From positions 260,841-324,840 of the forward strand of contig CBDFMS010000019.1 of the NCBI GenBank assembly GCA_965249735.1: a DNA stretch of 64,000 bases. The letters are read 5' to 3'. A program made the translations under genes and the position numbers. The notes below the pieces were generated by a model. It saw only the letters and a program-made list of their open reading frames with translations. It was not told where the DNA came from and searched no databases. This stretch comes from JANQSS01 sp965249735. Its GTDB lineage: Bacteria > Bacteroidota > Bacteroidia > Chitinophagales > Saprospiraceae. Shown piece after piece: positions 1-9,083 of the stretch; the first letter of the stretch is position 1, and every line of letters begins with the position of its first letter.

Positions 1-428
1 GGAATATTTGAATCTTTGATAAGTTGAAATCCTTTGAGTCGAATGTCATTTGTAAAGAACGTCTTAGCGCTGGTATGAAAATCTGAATGAACCGCAGCGA
101 GACCTGAGATTTGTATAATTTGCTTTATAGTAGATTTATCCAAAGCTTTTACAATATTCGCAATTCCATGATATTCGGGAATAAATTCTGCAGAAGGATC
201 ATCGGATGACAAGTTCAAGTACAAATATTCAACTCCGGATAGCGCCACTGTCAACGATTTAATGTCACGAAGATCAGCATGTACAAACTGAACCGTATCG
301 GGTAGCAGATTATGCGCACGTGTGAGATCTCGCACGATGGCCGTCACTTCAACACCCTTTTTCAAGAGCTGATTAATAATTGGAACGGCGAGTTTTCCGG
401 TTGCACCAATAACTGTTAGTTTTTTCAT
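1..428 (-). CDS. NmrA-like NAD(P)-binding Rossmann protein, 3' end outside window
   Basis: The reading frame starts at ATG 428 and is open to the window edge, giving about 142 residues. The N-terminus MKKLTVIGATGK has the glycine-rich dinucleotide loop (GATGK) of atypical short-chain dehydrogenases of the NmrA/SDR_a5 type. It is followed by alternating beta/alpha segments and by FVHADLRD, the usual D-containing strand after the third beta strand. Family members are NAD(P)H sensors or quinone/sugar-nucleotide oxidoreductases; the substrate here cannot be told. Its ATG overlaps (ATGA) the original stop of the upstream FMN reductase reading frame, so the two were a translationally coupled operon before the IS21 element landed 48 bp upstream. 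Expression may now depend on the IS or on a new promoter. Confidence 0.8.
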   Translation of the reverse strand, partial: MKKLTVIGATGKLAVPIINQLLKKGVEVTAIVRDLTRAHNLLPDTVQFVHADLRDIKSLTVALSGVEYLYLNLSSDDPSAEFIPEYHGIANIVKALDKSTIKQIIQISGLAAVHSDFHTSAKTFFTNDIRLKGFQLIKDSNI

Positions 429-475
429 AGACCAAGTGATTCTTTAAAAATATTCAATTGTAACTGGAACTGAGA

Positions 476-481
476 GTTAAG
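476..481. repeat. Target site duplication GTTAAG (second copy 3014-3019)
   Basis: GTTAAG occurs immediately outside both ends of the IS21-family element (476-481 and 3014-3019). The element itself begins and ends with TGCA in inverted orientation. A 6-bp duplication is within the 4-8 bp range known for IS21 transposition. Removing the IS and one copy restores an open reading frame (see the FMN reductase entry), which confirms the boundaries. Confidence 0.85.
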
Positions 482-571
482 TGCATATTCCGACGAAACT
501 GACCAGGGTATTCCGGTGGAAAGTGACCACCCAAAGTCAAGTCAAAAAAGTTGTCTGATCTTTCTGTCAAT

Positions 572-1315
572 TTAAGTGTTTTTAACTAATAATTTTGTCT
601 TCTTTTTCCTCATCGAATCTCCTTTGAGATCTATTCGATGAGAAGTGTGAACGATTCTATCTAAAATTGCATCTGCAATAGTGTTTTCTCCTATTATTTC
701 ATGCCACTGTTTTACGGGGAGTTGTGAAGCAATTATTGTGGATCGTTTTCCGTGTCTGTCTTCAATTATTTCCATCAAGGCGTGGCGATTAATTTGATCC
801 AATGGCTTTAATCCAAAGTCATCCAATATTAGCAAATCCTGTCTTTCTATTCGAGTCATTTCTTTAAGAAAAGATCCATCAGCCTTGAGCATTTTGAGTT
901 TAGCGAATAGCTTATTTATATTGAAGTATAAGACTTTATACCCCAAATTACAGGCTTGATGTCCCAGGGAAGAAGCGATATAAGATTTACCGACACCGGT
1001 GCTTCCCGTCAATAAGATACTCTCTTTACTTTTAATAAAATCACATGTAATAAAACGAGTAATCTGATTTTTATCCAGGTTTCTCTCTGTGGAAAAGATG
1101 ATTTCTTCAGTAGAAGCCATATACCTGAATCGGGCTATTTTAATCAGACGGTTGATCTTTCGATTATGTTTGTCATCCCACTCGGCTTGAAGTAGATAAG
1201 CTAATAATTCATCAGGAGTATATCTGATGCTGGATGATTCTTTGGTTGATTCGAAAGCTCTAAGCATTCCAAATAAACGCAATTGACCCATTCTTTCCTC
1301 ATTTGTAGTATTCAT
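572..1315 (-). CDS. istB: IS21 helper ATPase IstB
   Basis: This 247-residue AAA+ protein has Walker A GSTGVGKS (about residues 104-111) and Walker B LLILDDFG (about 165-172), with the N-terminal helical region of DnaC/IstB proteins. The length matches the family (about 245-260). IstB assembles on target DNA in an ATP-dependent way and activates the IstA transposase. It lies 10 bp downstream of istA on the same strand, the normal IS21 order. No disruption is visible. Confidence 0.95.
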   Translation of the reverse strand: MNTTNEERMGQLRLFGMLRAFESTKESSSIRYTPDELLAYLLQAEWDDKHNRKINRLIKIARFRYMASTEEIIFSTERNLDKNQITRFITCDFIKSKESILLTGSTGVGKSYIASSLGHQACNLGYKVLYFNINKLFAKLKMLKADGSFLKEMTRIERQDLLILDDFGLKPLDQINRHALMEIIEDRHGKRSTIIASQLPVKQWHEIIGENTIADAILDRIVHTSHRIDLKGDSMRKKKTKLLVKNT

Positions 1316-1325
1316 GGTTTGTATT

Positions 1326-2870
1326 TTAATGATAGTAATTTTTTCCTCTTATATTATCATGCAGTGGAATGGTTCTATCCTGATGGGGGTCTTCATCAAG
1401 CTTGTCCAGGCCCTTTTCTAATATGCTTTGAATGATTTTATAGTTAAACACTTCATATTCCAGGCCCCTCTTACAAGCATTGTTTAGTCGTTGTTTTCCG
1501 ACTTTTTTCGCAAAAGACAGAATTCCCAGGCAAGACTTATAGTTCTGCTCAGGGTGCTGTTGTTTTTCTAATATTTTGATAATATATGTTCTACACTCCG
1601 GGCCTATTCCTTTAGCCCAATTAATAAATTTATCCGGGTTCCAATCAGCAACGAATTGATGAGTACTCGGCATGTGGTCCTTTATGGTGGAATATCTAAA
1701 AGCTTGATAATTACGTGTGTGAGCCGCTATTGGTTCATGTTTATAGAATATGGTTACTTCGGAATCACTGTAAATGATCTTGACTCGTTTACCAATATAT
1801 TCAAAGGGAACACTGTAATAGTGCTTGTCTTTATTTAAGTAGATATGGCTGTTCTTGTAAACGGTTCCATAGGCATAATACTTCATTTCATATTTGCGAT
1901 CAGGCAAGGTGAAAAGCTCTTTTTGTTCCACTTCTTTGAACAAATCAAAACGCGAATACTTCCTTCCCTGGAAGTTGGTCCTATTGTGTACATCGAGTTT
2001 TTCTAGCACAGCAATATTAGCCTGATCAAGGCTAAAGAGCACATGGTGGCGTAAAGGAGCAAATATTCTTGAATAGGTAATCCTGACGCAATTTTCTACC
2101 AATGCTTTATCCCTTGGTTTATATGCTCTTGTAGGTAGGACACTGGTTTGGTAATGTTCAGCAAAATCCAAAAATGTCTCATTCAATGTCGGTTCATATT
2201 TACTACTTTTTGTAACCGCTGACTTTAAATTGTCTGTCACTAAGGCCTGTGGCACACCGCCCATGTAATGAAGAGCATTTTCAATACACCGTATAAAATC
2301 TTCTTTCTTTTGACTCCTGCATACCTCTACATAGGTGTATTGACTACTTCCAAGGACGGCCACAAACACCTCACATTCCCGGACTTCTCCTGTTTCTCTG
2401 TCCGTTATAGCTAGCTTCTTTCCTGTAAAATCAATAAATAATTTGTCTCCAGCCTTGTGCTCAAAATGCATTACAACTGCTGATGATCGCTTCCAGTCAT
2501 TGTAGTACTTGCAAAACTGTGAGCTCTGATAGCCATCTGGATATTTTTCCTTGTACTCCCTCCATAACAGATTTTTGGTTACGCCTACCTTTTTTAACTC
2601 CTTTTCAAAGTAGGGAAACAAAACGCGAAGTTGAGCCAATTTCTCTGGCACTTCTGGATCTTTGCTGGAAAGATAATTACCCAAATCACTGTCACTAAGT
2701 TGCTCTAGGTCTTTATACGTGAGCCTCTTGTTTTTGAATAGTTCGATGTATTTTTTAACCGTGTTACGCGAAATAAGTAACCTCTGGCTAATTTGTACTT
2801 TACTCACTCCTTGAGCGTAAAGTCGATATATCTGTCTTATCTGTTTCATGCCTATTCTCTTGTTTGCCAT
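1326..2870 (-). CDS. istA: IS21 transposase IstA
   Basis: This 514-residue DDE transposase has an N-terminal helix-turn-helix (about residues 8-42, ISQRLLISRNTVKKYI), then an rve-type integrase core. The core has the candidate catalytic triad D147 (LFIDFTG), D213 (VTDNLKSA) and E259 (ALVENCVR). A beta-barrel C-terminal region with KHYYSVPFEYIG follows, as usual for IS21. The length is typical. The start ATG sits inside the multi-repeat right end of the element, which probably carries the promoter. Confidence 0.95.
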   Translation of the reverse strand: MANKRIGMKQIRQIYRLYAQGVSKVQISQRLLISRNTVKKYIELFKNKRLTYKDLEQLSDSDLGNYLSSKDPEVPEKLAQLRVLFPYFEKELKKVGVTKNLLWREYKEKYPDGYQSSQFCKYYNDWKRSSAVVMHFEHKAGDKLFIDFTGKKLAITDRETGEVRECEVFVAVLGSSQYTYVEVCRSQKKEDFIRCIENALHYMGGVPQALVTDNLKSAVTKSSKYEPTLNETFLDFAEHYQTSVLPTRAYKPRDKALVENCVRITYSRIFAPLRHHVLFSLDQANIAVLEKLDVHNRTNFQGRKYSRFDLFKEVEQKELFTLPDRKYEMKYYAYGTVYKNSHIYLNKDKHYYSVPFEYIGKRVKIIYSDSEVTIFYKHEPIAAHTRNYQAFRYSTIKDHMPSTHQFVADWNPDKFINWAKGIGPECRTYIIKILEKQQHPEQNYKSCLGILSFAKKVGKQRLNNACKRGLEYEVFNYKIIQSILEKGLDKLDEDPHQDRTIPLHDNIRGKNYYH

Positions 2871-2992
2871 CTTCTTTTTTCATAAAGAAAATGATACTGA
2901 AATAGACTTCTTTTTAGACTGGTCACTTTGCTCCGGTGCGGGTGGTCAGTTTGCTCCGGAGAAGATGGTCACTTTAGAACGGAATGGGGTGG

Positions 2993-3502
2993 TCAGTTTG
3001 ACCGGATTTTGCAGTTAAGCTCTTCATTTGTAATGCCTTCTGCTTTCTCAAAATTAGCGTGAAATGAGGGTAAAGAAAAATTGGCCACAATATACCCTCC
3101 CATAAATTTAAATCGACTCATCGCCATCGCCAGGACAGAGGATCCTCCCCGTTTACCTGGTGAGCTGGCCATGGCAAAGAATGGCTTCCCGCCCCATAAC
3201 TCACCTTCAAGTCGCGATGCCCAGTCAAATATATTTTTAAAAGCGGCAGAATATGCACCGTTGTGTTCAGCAAATGACACGATGATGCCATCAGCATCCC
3301 TGATTTTTTCCCTAAACTTCTTTGCCGCCTCAGGTATTCCTGAAAGCTTCTCTTTGTCGATACCGTAAATCGGCATTTCATAGTCATTCAAATCAATTAT
3401 GTCGATTTGGACATTTTGGAGCTGACCCGCGGCGTATGAAGCTAATTGCTTGTTTATTGAATGTTTGCTGTTGCTGGCTCCAAATGCTAGAATTTTCTTC
3501 AT
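2993..3502 (-). pseudogene. NADPH-dependent FMN reductase, 3' end split off by IS21
   Basis: The start is taken at ATG 3502 (MKKILAFGASNS) rather than the longer frame from 3571, because the family begins with this flavodoxin strand and GASNS phosphate loop. Family proteins reduce FMN, quinones or azo compounds with NAD(P)H; SFAEHNGAYSA and PFFAMASSPGKRGG are family motifs. The frame now reads from LN (the TSD, CTTAAC on this strand) into IS sequence and stops after CKIRSN. On the other side of the IS the same frame continues SQFQLQLNIFKESLGL and stops at a TGA overlapping the next gene's ATG. Only about 16 native C-terminal residues are replaced by six, so the protein may still fold. Confidence 0.85.
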
Positions 3503-3853
3503 ATAACGATATAAATTTTCGTCAACTTGACAATGAATAAGCATAAATGCACGAATCTCGCAAAAGTTCATGGGATTTGCGTTTCAATTCTACGAGTCAT
3601 AATTTTCCATTTATTCAATCACCGATTCCAAGGCAAGAAACCATTCACTCGTGTGGGAGTTTTCATCATGGCCAAGTCGCTGAAGGATCCGGCAAGTAGG
3701 ATAAAAAAGCAAATGGAGCCCTTAAGAAATGATTGGGCTCCATTCAGATTGTCAATCGCTCCGGGGTAACCGTGGATCAAGTTTGTGTTTGAATTTTTGT
3801 CTTTGTGGAAAATTATGGCGAATTTTACAACTTAGTTAACCAAAACATTGATT
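3503..3853. other. Intergenic region with a strong hairpin (3712-3744)
   Basis: This region separates the divergent FMN reductase and DUF1579 genes. I see no convincing gene; a short plus-strand frame here lacks any family features. A 10-bp perfect stem (AATGGAGCCC at 3712-3721, GGGCTCCATT at 3735-3744) is followed, read on the minus strand, by a T-rich run, so it looks like a minus-strand rho-independent terminator. No minus-strand gene ends here now, so it may be a leftover of a lost gene. Confidence 0.5.
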
Positions 3854-4540
3854 ATGAAGACTTTACTAATATTTTTGACAATGATTCTCATGGCTCCGAT
3901 TGCCACATTTGCTCAAATTGACTCTGAGGGTAATGATATTCCCGACGAAAAAAAAGCTCCTAAATCGGAAACGAAGCTTCAGGTAGCGCCTGATAAAAAC
4001 GCAGAAGCTCAAAAAGAGGAAATGGGTGAGGAGGAAATGATGCAGAAGTGGATGGAATTGATATCACTTGGAGAAGAGCATGAAACAATGGCTACTGATG
4101 TAGGAAGCTACAAGTATTTCAGCACCTTCTGGATAAGCCCTGGAGCAGAGCCAATGAAATCCGAAGGAGAAACAACAGTTAAAGCAATTATGGATGGAAG
4201 GTATTTCATCGAAAAACACAAGGGCGAAAGCATGGGTATGCTCTTCGAGGGAATGAGCGTGTATGGCTATGACAAAGTTGAAAAAAAATATGTATCAACG
4301 TGGATTGATAACATGGGAACAGGGATTCTGATTTTTACAGGAAACTATAATGATAAAGGTCAACTTGTCTCCATGGCTACTATAACCAATCCCATGACGA
4401 TGCAATTGGAAAAACATAAAATTGTTATTACAAAAAACGACAAAGGTCATATAATGGACTACTATGTGATTCAACCGGAAGGAATGGATTTTAAAACGAT
4501 GAATATCGAATATTTCAAAATTAAGGAGAAGAAGAAATAA
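3854..4540 (+). CDS. Secreted DUF1579 family protein
   Basis: The chosen start is ATG 3854 (MKTLLIFLTMILMAP...), which begins a clean signal peptide ending near TFAQ; an upstream TTG would add only two residues. About 60 acidic/Lys-rich residues follow, then a DUF1579 domain (about residues 70-225) with MDGRYFIEKHKG, GMSVYGYDKVEKKYVSTW and the closing beta strands. DUF1579 proteins are lipocalin-like beta barrels of unknown biochemical role, common in Bacteroidota and Planctomycetes and usually periplasmic or secreted. The gene stands alone and is followed 18 bp later by a strong terminator. Confidence 0.85.
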   Translation: MKTLLIFLTMILMAPIATFAQIDSEGNDIPDEKKAPKSETKLQVAPDKNAEAQKEEMGEEEMMQKWMELISLGEEHETMATDVGSYKYFSTFWISPGAEPMKSEGETTVKAIMDGRYFIEKHKGESMGMLFEGMSVYGYDKVEKKYVSTWIDNMGTGILIFTGNYNDKGQLVSMATITNPMTMQLEKHKIVITKNDKGHIMDYYVIQPEGMDFKTMNIEYFKIKEKKK

Positions 4541-4558
4541 TTGACCATACCAACAATA

Positions 4559-4596
4559 AAGAAGACCGATTAGATCATGATTTAATCGGTCTTCTT
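4559..4596 (+). terminator. Rho-independent terminator after the DUF1579 gene
   Basis: A 14-bp perfect stem (AAGAAGACCGATTA at 4559-4572 with TAATCGGTCTTCTT at 4583-4596) encloses a 10-nt loop, followed by a modest T-rich stretch. It is symmetric enough to act in both directions, and the convergent von Willebrand gene ends at 4761. Confidence 0.85.
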
Positions 4597-4760
4597 AATT
4601 TGCTTTAACTTTCTTGCATCCTTGAATCTCCATCGTTTATCAACTCTCAAAAGAGAAGAATCTGCAGGCAATAAACGAATTCAGGAATGACATTGCATAT
4701 CCTCGAATATAATGGATAATTGCCGGCATTAATCGCTTAAATTCAGATAAAACGCCTTGA

Positions 4761-5960
4761 TTATTTTGCGCTAACAGTAGCGTCCGGGATAACCTCATCT
4801 TCTTCTCCACACCTCAATAATGAAGTGAGATCAATCCGTTCAAATGTCTCGAATCCATCCATGGAGATCAGGTCAACCTCCTTTAGATCTATGTCGCTTG
4901 TCAGGTCAACACCGATTATTTCATTGGTACTGTAATTATCCAGCATAGAATATAAGGTACGGCTAAGTTCACGATCGCTGTTGAGGCCTGATGTAATGAT
5001 GAGGAGACGGGTGCCATTCGATTTAAGCGTATTGCATTTGTCAATTAAGACTTCATATTGGGCATTAAATGACACCGGTTTGTCATTGTAGTAATTGCTC
5101 CAACGATCGGTAATGAATATAAATACTTCCGGTTGTCGATCGATGGCCCGATCAAAAGCTGCTGCCCAATTTGTATAACCCGTTTTTGATTTAGGACCTT
5201 CCTTTTGCTTCTTATAACTTTTAATATTCTTGACAATTGCTTTTTTCTCCAGGGCTTCTGAAACCGAATGCACTTGTTTTCCAAATTCCATAATACAGAC
5301 GGCATTTGAGTCCAATACTTCCGGTGGTCGTTTAAAAAATCGCAATAGTTGTTTCGCAATTGTTTTGCGTTCTGTTTTATCTATAGATGATGAACCATCC
5401 ACACCGATCATGATAGAATGCTTATCACAGTCTACAAGCAATGGATTTGAATTTATTTTTTTGTCTTCCACAACAACTAATTCGTCAATGGCAAAATATT
5501 GAGGGATTTTAAGACTGTGTGAATTGGAGAAGTGAAGTTTGATTGAGTCGACTGCGGTATTGAAAAACACAGGTATCGGTAAATGGATGGATTGAAATTT
5601 TACAAAATTTCCTTCAATTACGACATCCTGATATTCATCATCCATATGGAAAAGTGGTGTGATTACCCTACCCGATTTGTATCCTTCGATGCGCACACCA
5701 AACGCCAGGTTCTTGACACGTATGGTAGACGTATATCCATGTCTTCCCAGAGAGAACATGACTGCGCCTTCGATATTGGGCTCCAGCTTCATCATATAGG
5801 TTGATGATTGGGATTCAAGCATCAGCGAGGACTTGGTCGAAGTGTATATCTCAGCACTTTTGGTGGTCACTTCAAATTGTTCGTAGATACTATTAGCAAG
5901 CGCGTCTGAAGTGGTTAGAATACATAAGACAGCAAGAACAAAGGTGGTCAGTCTCTTCAT
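4761..5960 (-). CDS. Secreted von Willebrand factor A domain protein
   Basis: This 399-residue protein has a signal peptide (MKRLTTFVLAVLCILTTSDALA). Residues 25-170 are a beta-rich region I cannot place. A vWA domain follows (about 183-370) with the metal-ion-dependent adhesion site D188-x-S190-x-S192 (IMIGVDGSSS), a candidate T263 (GYTNW) and D285 (FITDRW). An intact MIDAS implies divalent-metal-dependent ligand binding. The ending is acidic and short, without a T9SS C-terminal sorting domain, so a periplasmic location or release by another route is likely. It is monocistronic; the partner is unknown. Confidence 0.75.
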   Translation of the reverse strand: MKRLTTFVLAVLCILTTSDALANSIYEQFEVTTKSAEIYTSTKSSLMLESQSSTYMMKLEPNIEGAVMFSLGRHGYTSTIRVKNLAFGVRIEGYKSGRVITPLFHMDDEYQDVVIEGNFVKFQSIHLPIPVFFNTAVDSIKLHFSNSHSLKIPQYFAIDELVVVEDKKINSNPLLVDCDKHSIMIGVDGSSSIDKTERKTIAKQLLRFFKRPPEVLDSNAVCIMEFGKQVHSVSEALEKKAIVKNIKSYKKQKEGPKSKTGYTNWAAAFDRAIDRQPEVFIFITDRWSNYYNDKPVSFNAQYEVLIDKCNTLKSNGTRLLIITSGLNSDRELSRTLYSMLDNYSTNEIIGVDLTSDIDLKEVDLISMDGFETFERIDLTSLLRCGEEDEVIPDATVSAK

Positions 5961-6345
5961 AATCAGTAATTAATGCATTAATGTAATCCTTAATGCCACA
6001 AGAATCGTGCCATATATTATGAGAAAATGTAATGTGTTGGGAGGTGTTAAGACGACCTCGTCCTTATGAAAAAATTGAGCTAAGGAAGTAACACCTCTTC
6101 AGAATCGGCAGAAATTTTAAGGGATGTCTAAAACCAGATTAAACGCTTTGGGGACAAATCTTTCTCTCATGGCCGAGATACAACCAGTTATTGAATAAAG
6201 TTGTGATCAAAAGGCGAAATAAGCTATCTTTAGTCTGCAGGTACACATCTTGGGCTAACACCATAGTCATTTTAAAAATCGACTCGATCATGAATAATGG
6301 TATAGCACTACATTTATTTTTATCTCTCGCTTTTTCCAATGGCTT
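5961..6345. other. Divergent intergenic region with an inverted repeat
   Basis: This 385-bp region lies between two divergently transcribed secreted-protein genes and must hold both promoters. A 9-bp inverted repeat (GAGGTGTTA at 6041-6049, TAACACCTC at 6089-6097, 39-nt spacer) could be a regulatory hairpin or operator. A 66-codon minus-strand frame (6139-6339) has no signal peptide, no family features and no clear start context, so I do not call it a gene. Confidence 0.4.
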
Positions 6346-8295
6346 ATGAGAATTGCTACTTTTTATACAACTCTTGCTTATATGTTCTTACCGCTGGTGG
6401 TTACAGCCCAGCAGCCAGACGAAGTCCCAGCCTGGTTCACGACTGATTGGCTAATGCACTGTGCAGTCATAGACACCAGTACCGATTCTGAGTATCGCAC
6501 AGCGCCTACGTTTGATTATCAGAACTGCGATTATATACACGAACCCAGTGGGGAGCCTTACAGTGTATCAGAAGAGGAAAGCACTCGTATACTTGAAGCC
6601 TTGCATCAACATAGTGAGCGTATGTCACAGATGCGATTCCGAATGCCAAAGATTGACCGGGCAACGAGCTGGCCAATACACATGTATCCGGGCGATTGTC
6701 ACTGTGATTCTTTTGAAGAAGAGGATTGCTGCGAGACGCGTTTCAGACCCGATCTTCAGGCCGTTTATTCACGGAATAAATTATATGTCAGATCCATCGG
6801 ACCTGTGAGCAGCGAAAAGCAATCATTGGATATCGCACACCAATTATTTCATGCGGTCAAAGCGAAATATTTCCCATTTGATGACGTCACAGAAGAGAAC
6901 CATTGTCAACCGTTTTGTTGGATTGGCGAAGGCATGGCTTCGGCAATAGCATATAGTGGCGGATTGGATGCAGATCCTCCATCAGAACGGAAGTTTGATG
7001 AGAGCTTGTTTACAGATGATTACCTTAAAGCTCAGCAGACAGGCCGCTTCTGGATGATAGCAGGCGGTGTTTACGATCCGCGCATATTTTCGCGGGTTCT
7101 TGAACAAGACTACTCAGTCGATGGGGGCAGCACCGGACACGGTGTACTTCAGGTGCATCAGGCATTGCTGGCTTCAGGTGTAGATCATGGATTCTTCAGC
7201 GCCTTTGGTTCGTTTGCCCGCTCAATACAGGATGACAAATATTACTCAGAAGTACCTCGCGTGGACCTTGAAGAACTCGAGTCAGACGTACATATTGAGT
7301 TTGAAGAGATCCAACCCATCTCCGTACAGGCAGCCAGGGTAAAGATCGATTCGCGGCAACTTAGACAAAGCATAGGTGAAAACGCAAGAGTTGTATTGCG
7401 CGCCGAGTTGGAATGCGAAAATGAAAACATGCACTTGCTCGTGGATGGTGTTGCCGATTTTCCTGACAATATAATTGAGAAAGACATTACGGAAGAATTC
7501 AGGGAAAATGATATGATCGAAGCATGGATACAGCTTATTAATGTTCATCCTGATGAACCGCACAATACACCACTCCAGCAACTGTGTAAGGTGAAGATCA
7601 AAATTGACGTCATGGAGTGTACTATGGCACCAAAGGACGTGACGAAGATGGTCTACATCGGTAAAAACAAAAAGGGAAAAGCAAAGCTAAAAATGACTTA
7701 CTCGCTCAACACGACAGAAGAATCTGCCGGGATGACAAAAGGAAAATTCAATGTGCATATGAAATCCTATAACAAGGATCGTACAATTGCAAAAGCATGG
7801 ACGGACTTCACATGCACAGATGAGGGTATTACTTTGCTGGGTACGGAGATGGGGTATGTTCCCAATGTTGGTGGTGCTCAGGGTTCAATGGAAGTCGATA
7901 TCACCCATAATACGCACATCATACCACACAAACTTGAGCCAGGCGCCAGACTGGATGATGCAGTAGTCAGAGTTGAGGCCCGTATGGAAACAGAACGGGC
8001 GCGTACTTTTGGGTTCGACTTGGTTTACAATATTACCGAACGTTATGTAATCGGTCCGGAGACCGTGATTTGTGAGGCCGGTACCTTTGAAGCACACCGC
8101 ATCGAGTACAATACATCAGCGTCAATCAATTTCTCCGGGACAGCCAGCATATTGAATATAAGTAGTGGTAGGTTTGCACGTGAAGCTGAAGCGAGCAACG
8201 TGATATGGATCGCCGAGGGTCTTGGCTGGGTTAAACAGGAAATCACTAATTATCAGGGTACGATGGTGTATGAGTTGGTGAAGGTGGTAAGGTGA
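6346..8295 (+). CDS. Secreted multidomain protein with a degenerate gluzincin-like peptidase motif
   Basis: This 649-residue protein has a signal peptide (MRIATFYTTLAYMFLPLVVTAQ). Residues about 90-300 have the layout of a gluzincin metallopeptidase: AHQLFHAVK (H165-Q-x-x-H169) followed 22 residues later by WIGEGMASAIA with E195 as the possible third zinc ligand. The catalytic Glu of HExxH is Gln here, so it may bind zinc without proteolysis, or be a pseudoenzyme. A cysteine-rich stretch (CHCDSFEEEDCCE, 118-130) precedes it. Residues about 420-649 are beta-rich, like the DUF3108-type domains that end in CEAGTFEAHRI. The last 80 residues are duplicated as a fragment at 11018-11257. Overall function is unknown. 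Confidence 0.6.
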   Translation: MRIATFYTTLAYMFLPLVVTAQQPDEVPAWFTTDWLMHCAVIDTSTDSEYRTAPTFDYQNCDYIHEPSGEPYSVSEEESTRILEALHQHSERMSQMRFRMPKIDRATSWPIHMYPGDCHCDSFEEEDCCETRFRPDLQAVYSRNKLYVRSIGPVSSEKQSLDIAHQLFHAVKAKYFPFDDVTEENHCQPFCWIGEGMASAIAYSGGLDADPPSERKFDESLFTDDYLKAQQTGRFWMIAGGVYDPRIFSRVLEQDYSVDGGSTGHGVLQVHQALLASGVDHGFFSAFGSFARSIQDDKYYSEVPRVDLEELESDVHIEFEEIQPISVQAARVKIDSRQLRQSIGENARVVLRAELECENENMHLLVDGVADFPDNIIEKDITEEFRENDMIEAWIQLINVHPDEPHNTPLQQLCKVKIKIDVMECTMAPKDVTKMVYIGKNKKGKAKLKMTYSLNTTEESAGMTKGKFNVHMKSYNKDRTIAKAWTDFTCTDEGITLLGTEMGYVPNVGGAQGSMEVDITHNTHIIPHKLEPGARLDDAVVRVEARMETERARTFGFDLVYNITERYVIGPETVICEAGTFEAHRIEYNTSASINFSGTASILNISSGRFAREAEASNVIWIAEGLGWVKQEITNYQGTMVYELVKVVR

Positions 8296-8306
8296 TCAAT
8301 TGATCA
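8293..8306. repeat. 14-bp palindrome TGATCAATTGATCA (second copy 11255-11268)
   Basis: A perfect 14-bp palindrome containing the stop codon TGA lies at the end of the 649-residue gene. An identical copy sits at the matching place after the truncated paralogue (11255-11268). It marks the shared 3' boundary of the duplication; it may be a dimeric binding site or simply part of the duplicated DNA. Confidence 0.7.
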
Positions 8307-8493
8307 TGGGTAACTGCCAATGGAAGTAAAACTCGAATTGTTCATAATCAGCATAAAAATGATTAAAGTACTCCTCATCAATTGCTGTCGTAAGCAGACA
8401 TTTTTGTACGAGGCTGACACATTCAAATGCGGAAGCAGGCAATCTAAGATATAACTGCCTTTTATCCGCTACTGTTATCCTCCAACACCACAA
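8296..8493 (-). pseudogene. Degraded four-helix-bundle (S23/IVP-type) gene remnant
   Basis: The frame contains ADKRQLYLRLPASAFECVSL and EEYFNHFYADYEQFEF. These align with ADKKQFYIRARASVNECVSI and EEDLYNHFYNDYEQISKM of the intact four-helix-bundle protein at 50245-50604. The N-terminal two helices are missing, and the upstream frame has been replaced. The remnant starts directly after the preceding gene's palindromic stop region. S23/IVP-type proteins are small helical bundles often found as mobile cassettes near rRNA genes or in diversity-generating loci. Confidence 0.65.
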
Positions 8494-8732
8494 TTAATTA
8501 GATTTCTAATTATTGACTTTTTCTAAAAAAAAAAGATACAATATTATAGGCAATCTTATTCCTTTTCCTTCCCATTGTTCCACCAGTAAAATATATCGAT
8601 TATTCACAAATCTGAAAAATGGATGGATTATGAATGTATATATATTAAATTTTACCGGAAACAGAAGGTTTGTGACGAGTAAATCATGTGAAAATGAAAT
8701 TATTAACCTTAACTCCCAAAAAAGAAATAATC

Positions 8733-9083
8733 ATGAATTTTAAATTAAGTATTGGATGGTTGCTGTTCTCATTCGTGACCATCTCGTTTTGTAATGCCCA
8801 ATCTGATTTTAATGTTGATCCATTGTCGCCCGAAGTTCCGGGCCGAAGCCCATCCGATATTTACGACCCAATCGGAAACAACGAAGTAATAACCGCTGCT
8901 CAACTTGGGCTTCCAGATACCGCGAATGTAGATGCCTTCAGTTATGGAGTGGATAAATTGGATCCACTTGGGCGGGATACGATCAATCGACACGCTCTAC
9001 CCAAACCTTCTCGGTGGAAAATTAAGAAACTGGCTCAGACTTACAAACATTATCCTATCACAGAGAGCCTACCGATCTGTTAG
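8733..9083 (+). CDS. Small secreted protein of unknown function
   Basis: The start at ATG 8733 gives a good signal peptide (MNFKLSIGWLLFSFVTISFCNA, cleavage near NAQ); the upstream ATG at 8688 would place 15 polar residues before it. The mature part is about 94 residues, rich in Pro, Asp and Leu (FNVDPLSPEVPGRSPSDIYD), and ends after YPITESLPIC. I recognise no family. The gene stands alone between the degraded four-helix gene and the convergent S74 repeat protein. Confidence 0.5.
   Translation: MNFKLSIGWLLFSFVTISFCNAQSDFNVDPLSPEVPGRSPSDIYDPIGNNEVITAAQLGLPDTANVDAFSYGVDKLDPLGRDTINRHALPKPSRWKIKKLAQTYKHYPITESLPIC

Larger units (their letters stand above)
482..3013 (-). mobile_element. Complete IS21-family insertion sequence (istA-istB)
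   Basis: The element is 2532 bp. Its ends are imperfect inverted repeats: TGCATATTCCGACGAAACTG on the left against TGCAAAATCCGGTCAAACTG read inward from the right. Both ends carry multiple copies of an AAA(C/G)TGACCA motif spaced about 28 bp apart, the multiple terminal repeats typical of IS21. It encodes the transposase IstA and the ATPase helper IstB on the minus strand, with 10 bp between them. Both genes look intact and a 6-bp direct repeat is preserved, so the insertion looks recent and may be active. Confidence 0.92.

Noticed and set aside
3527..3769. 80-codon plus-strand open frame upstream of the DUF1579 gene
   Set aside because: It overlaps the start of the FMN reductase frame on the other strand, contains a terminator-like hairpin, and has no signal peptide or family motif.
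6139..6339. 66-codon minus-strand open frame
   Set aside because: It lies in the divergent promoter region with no recognisable domain or start context; length is within chance for AT-rich DNA.
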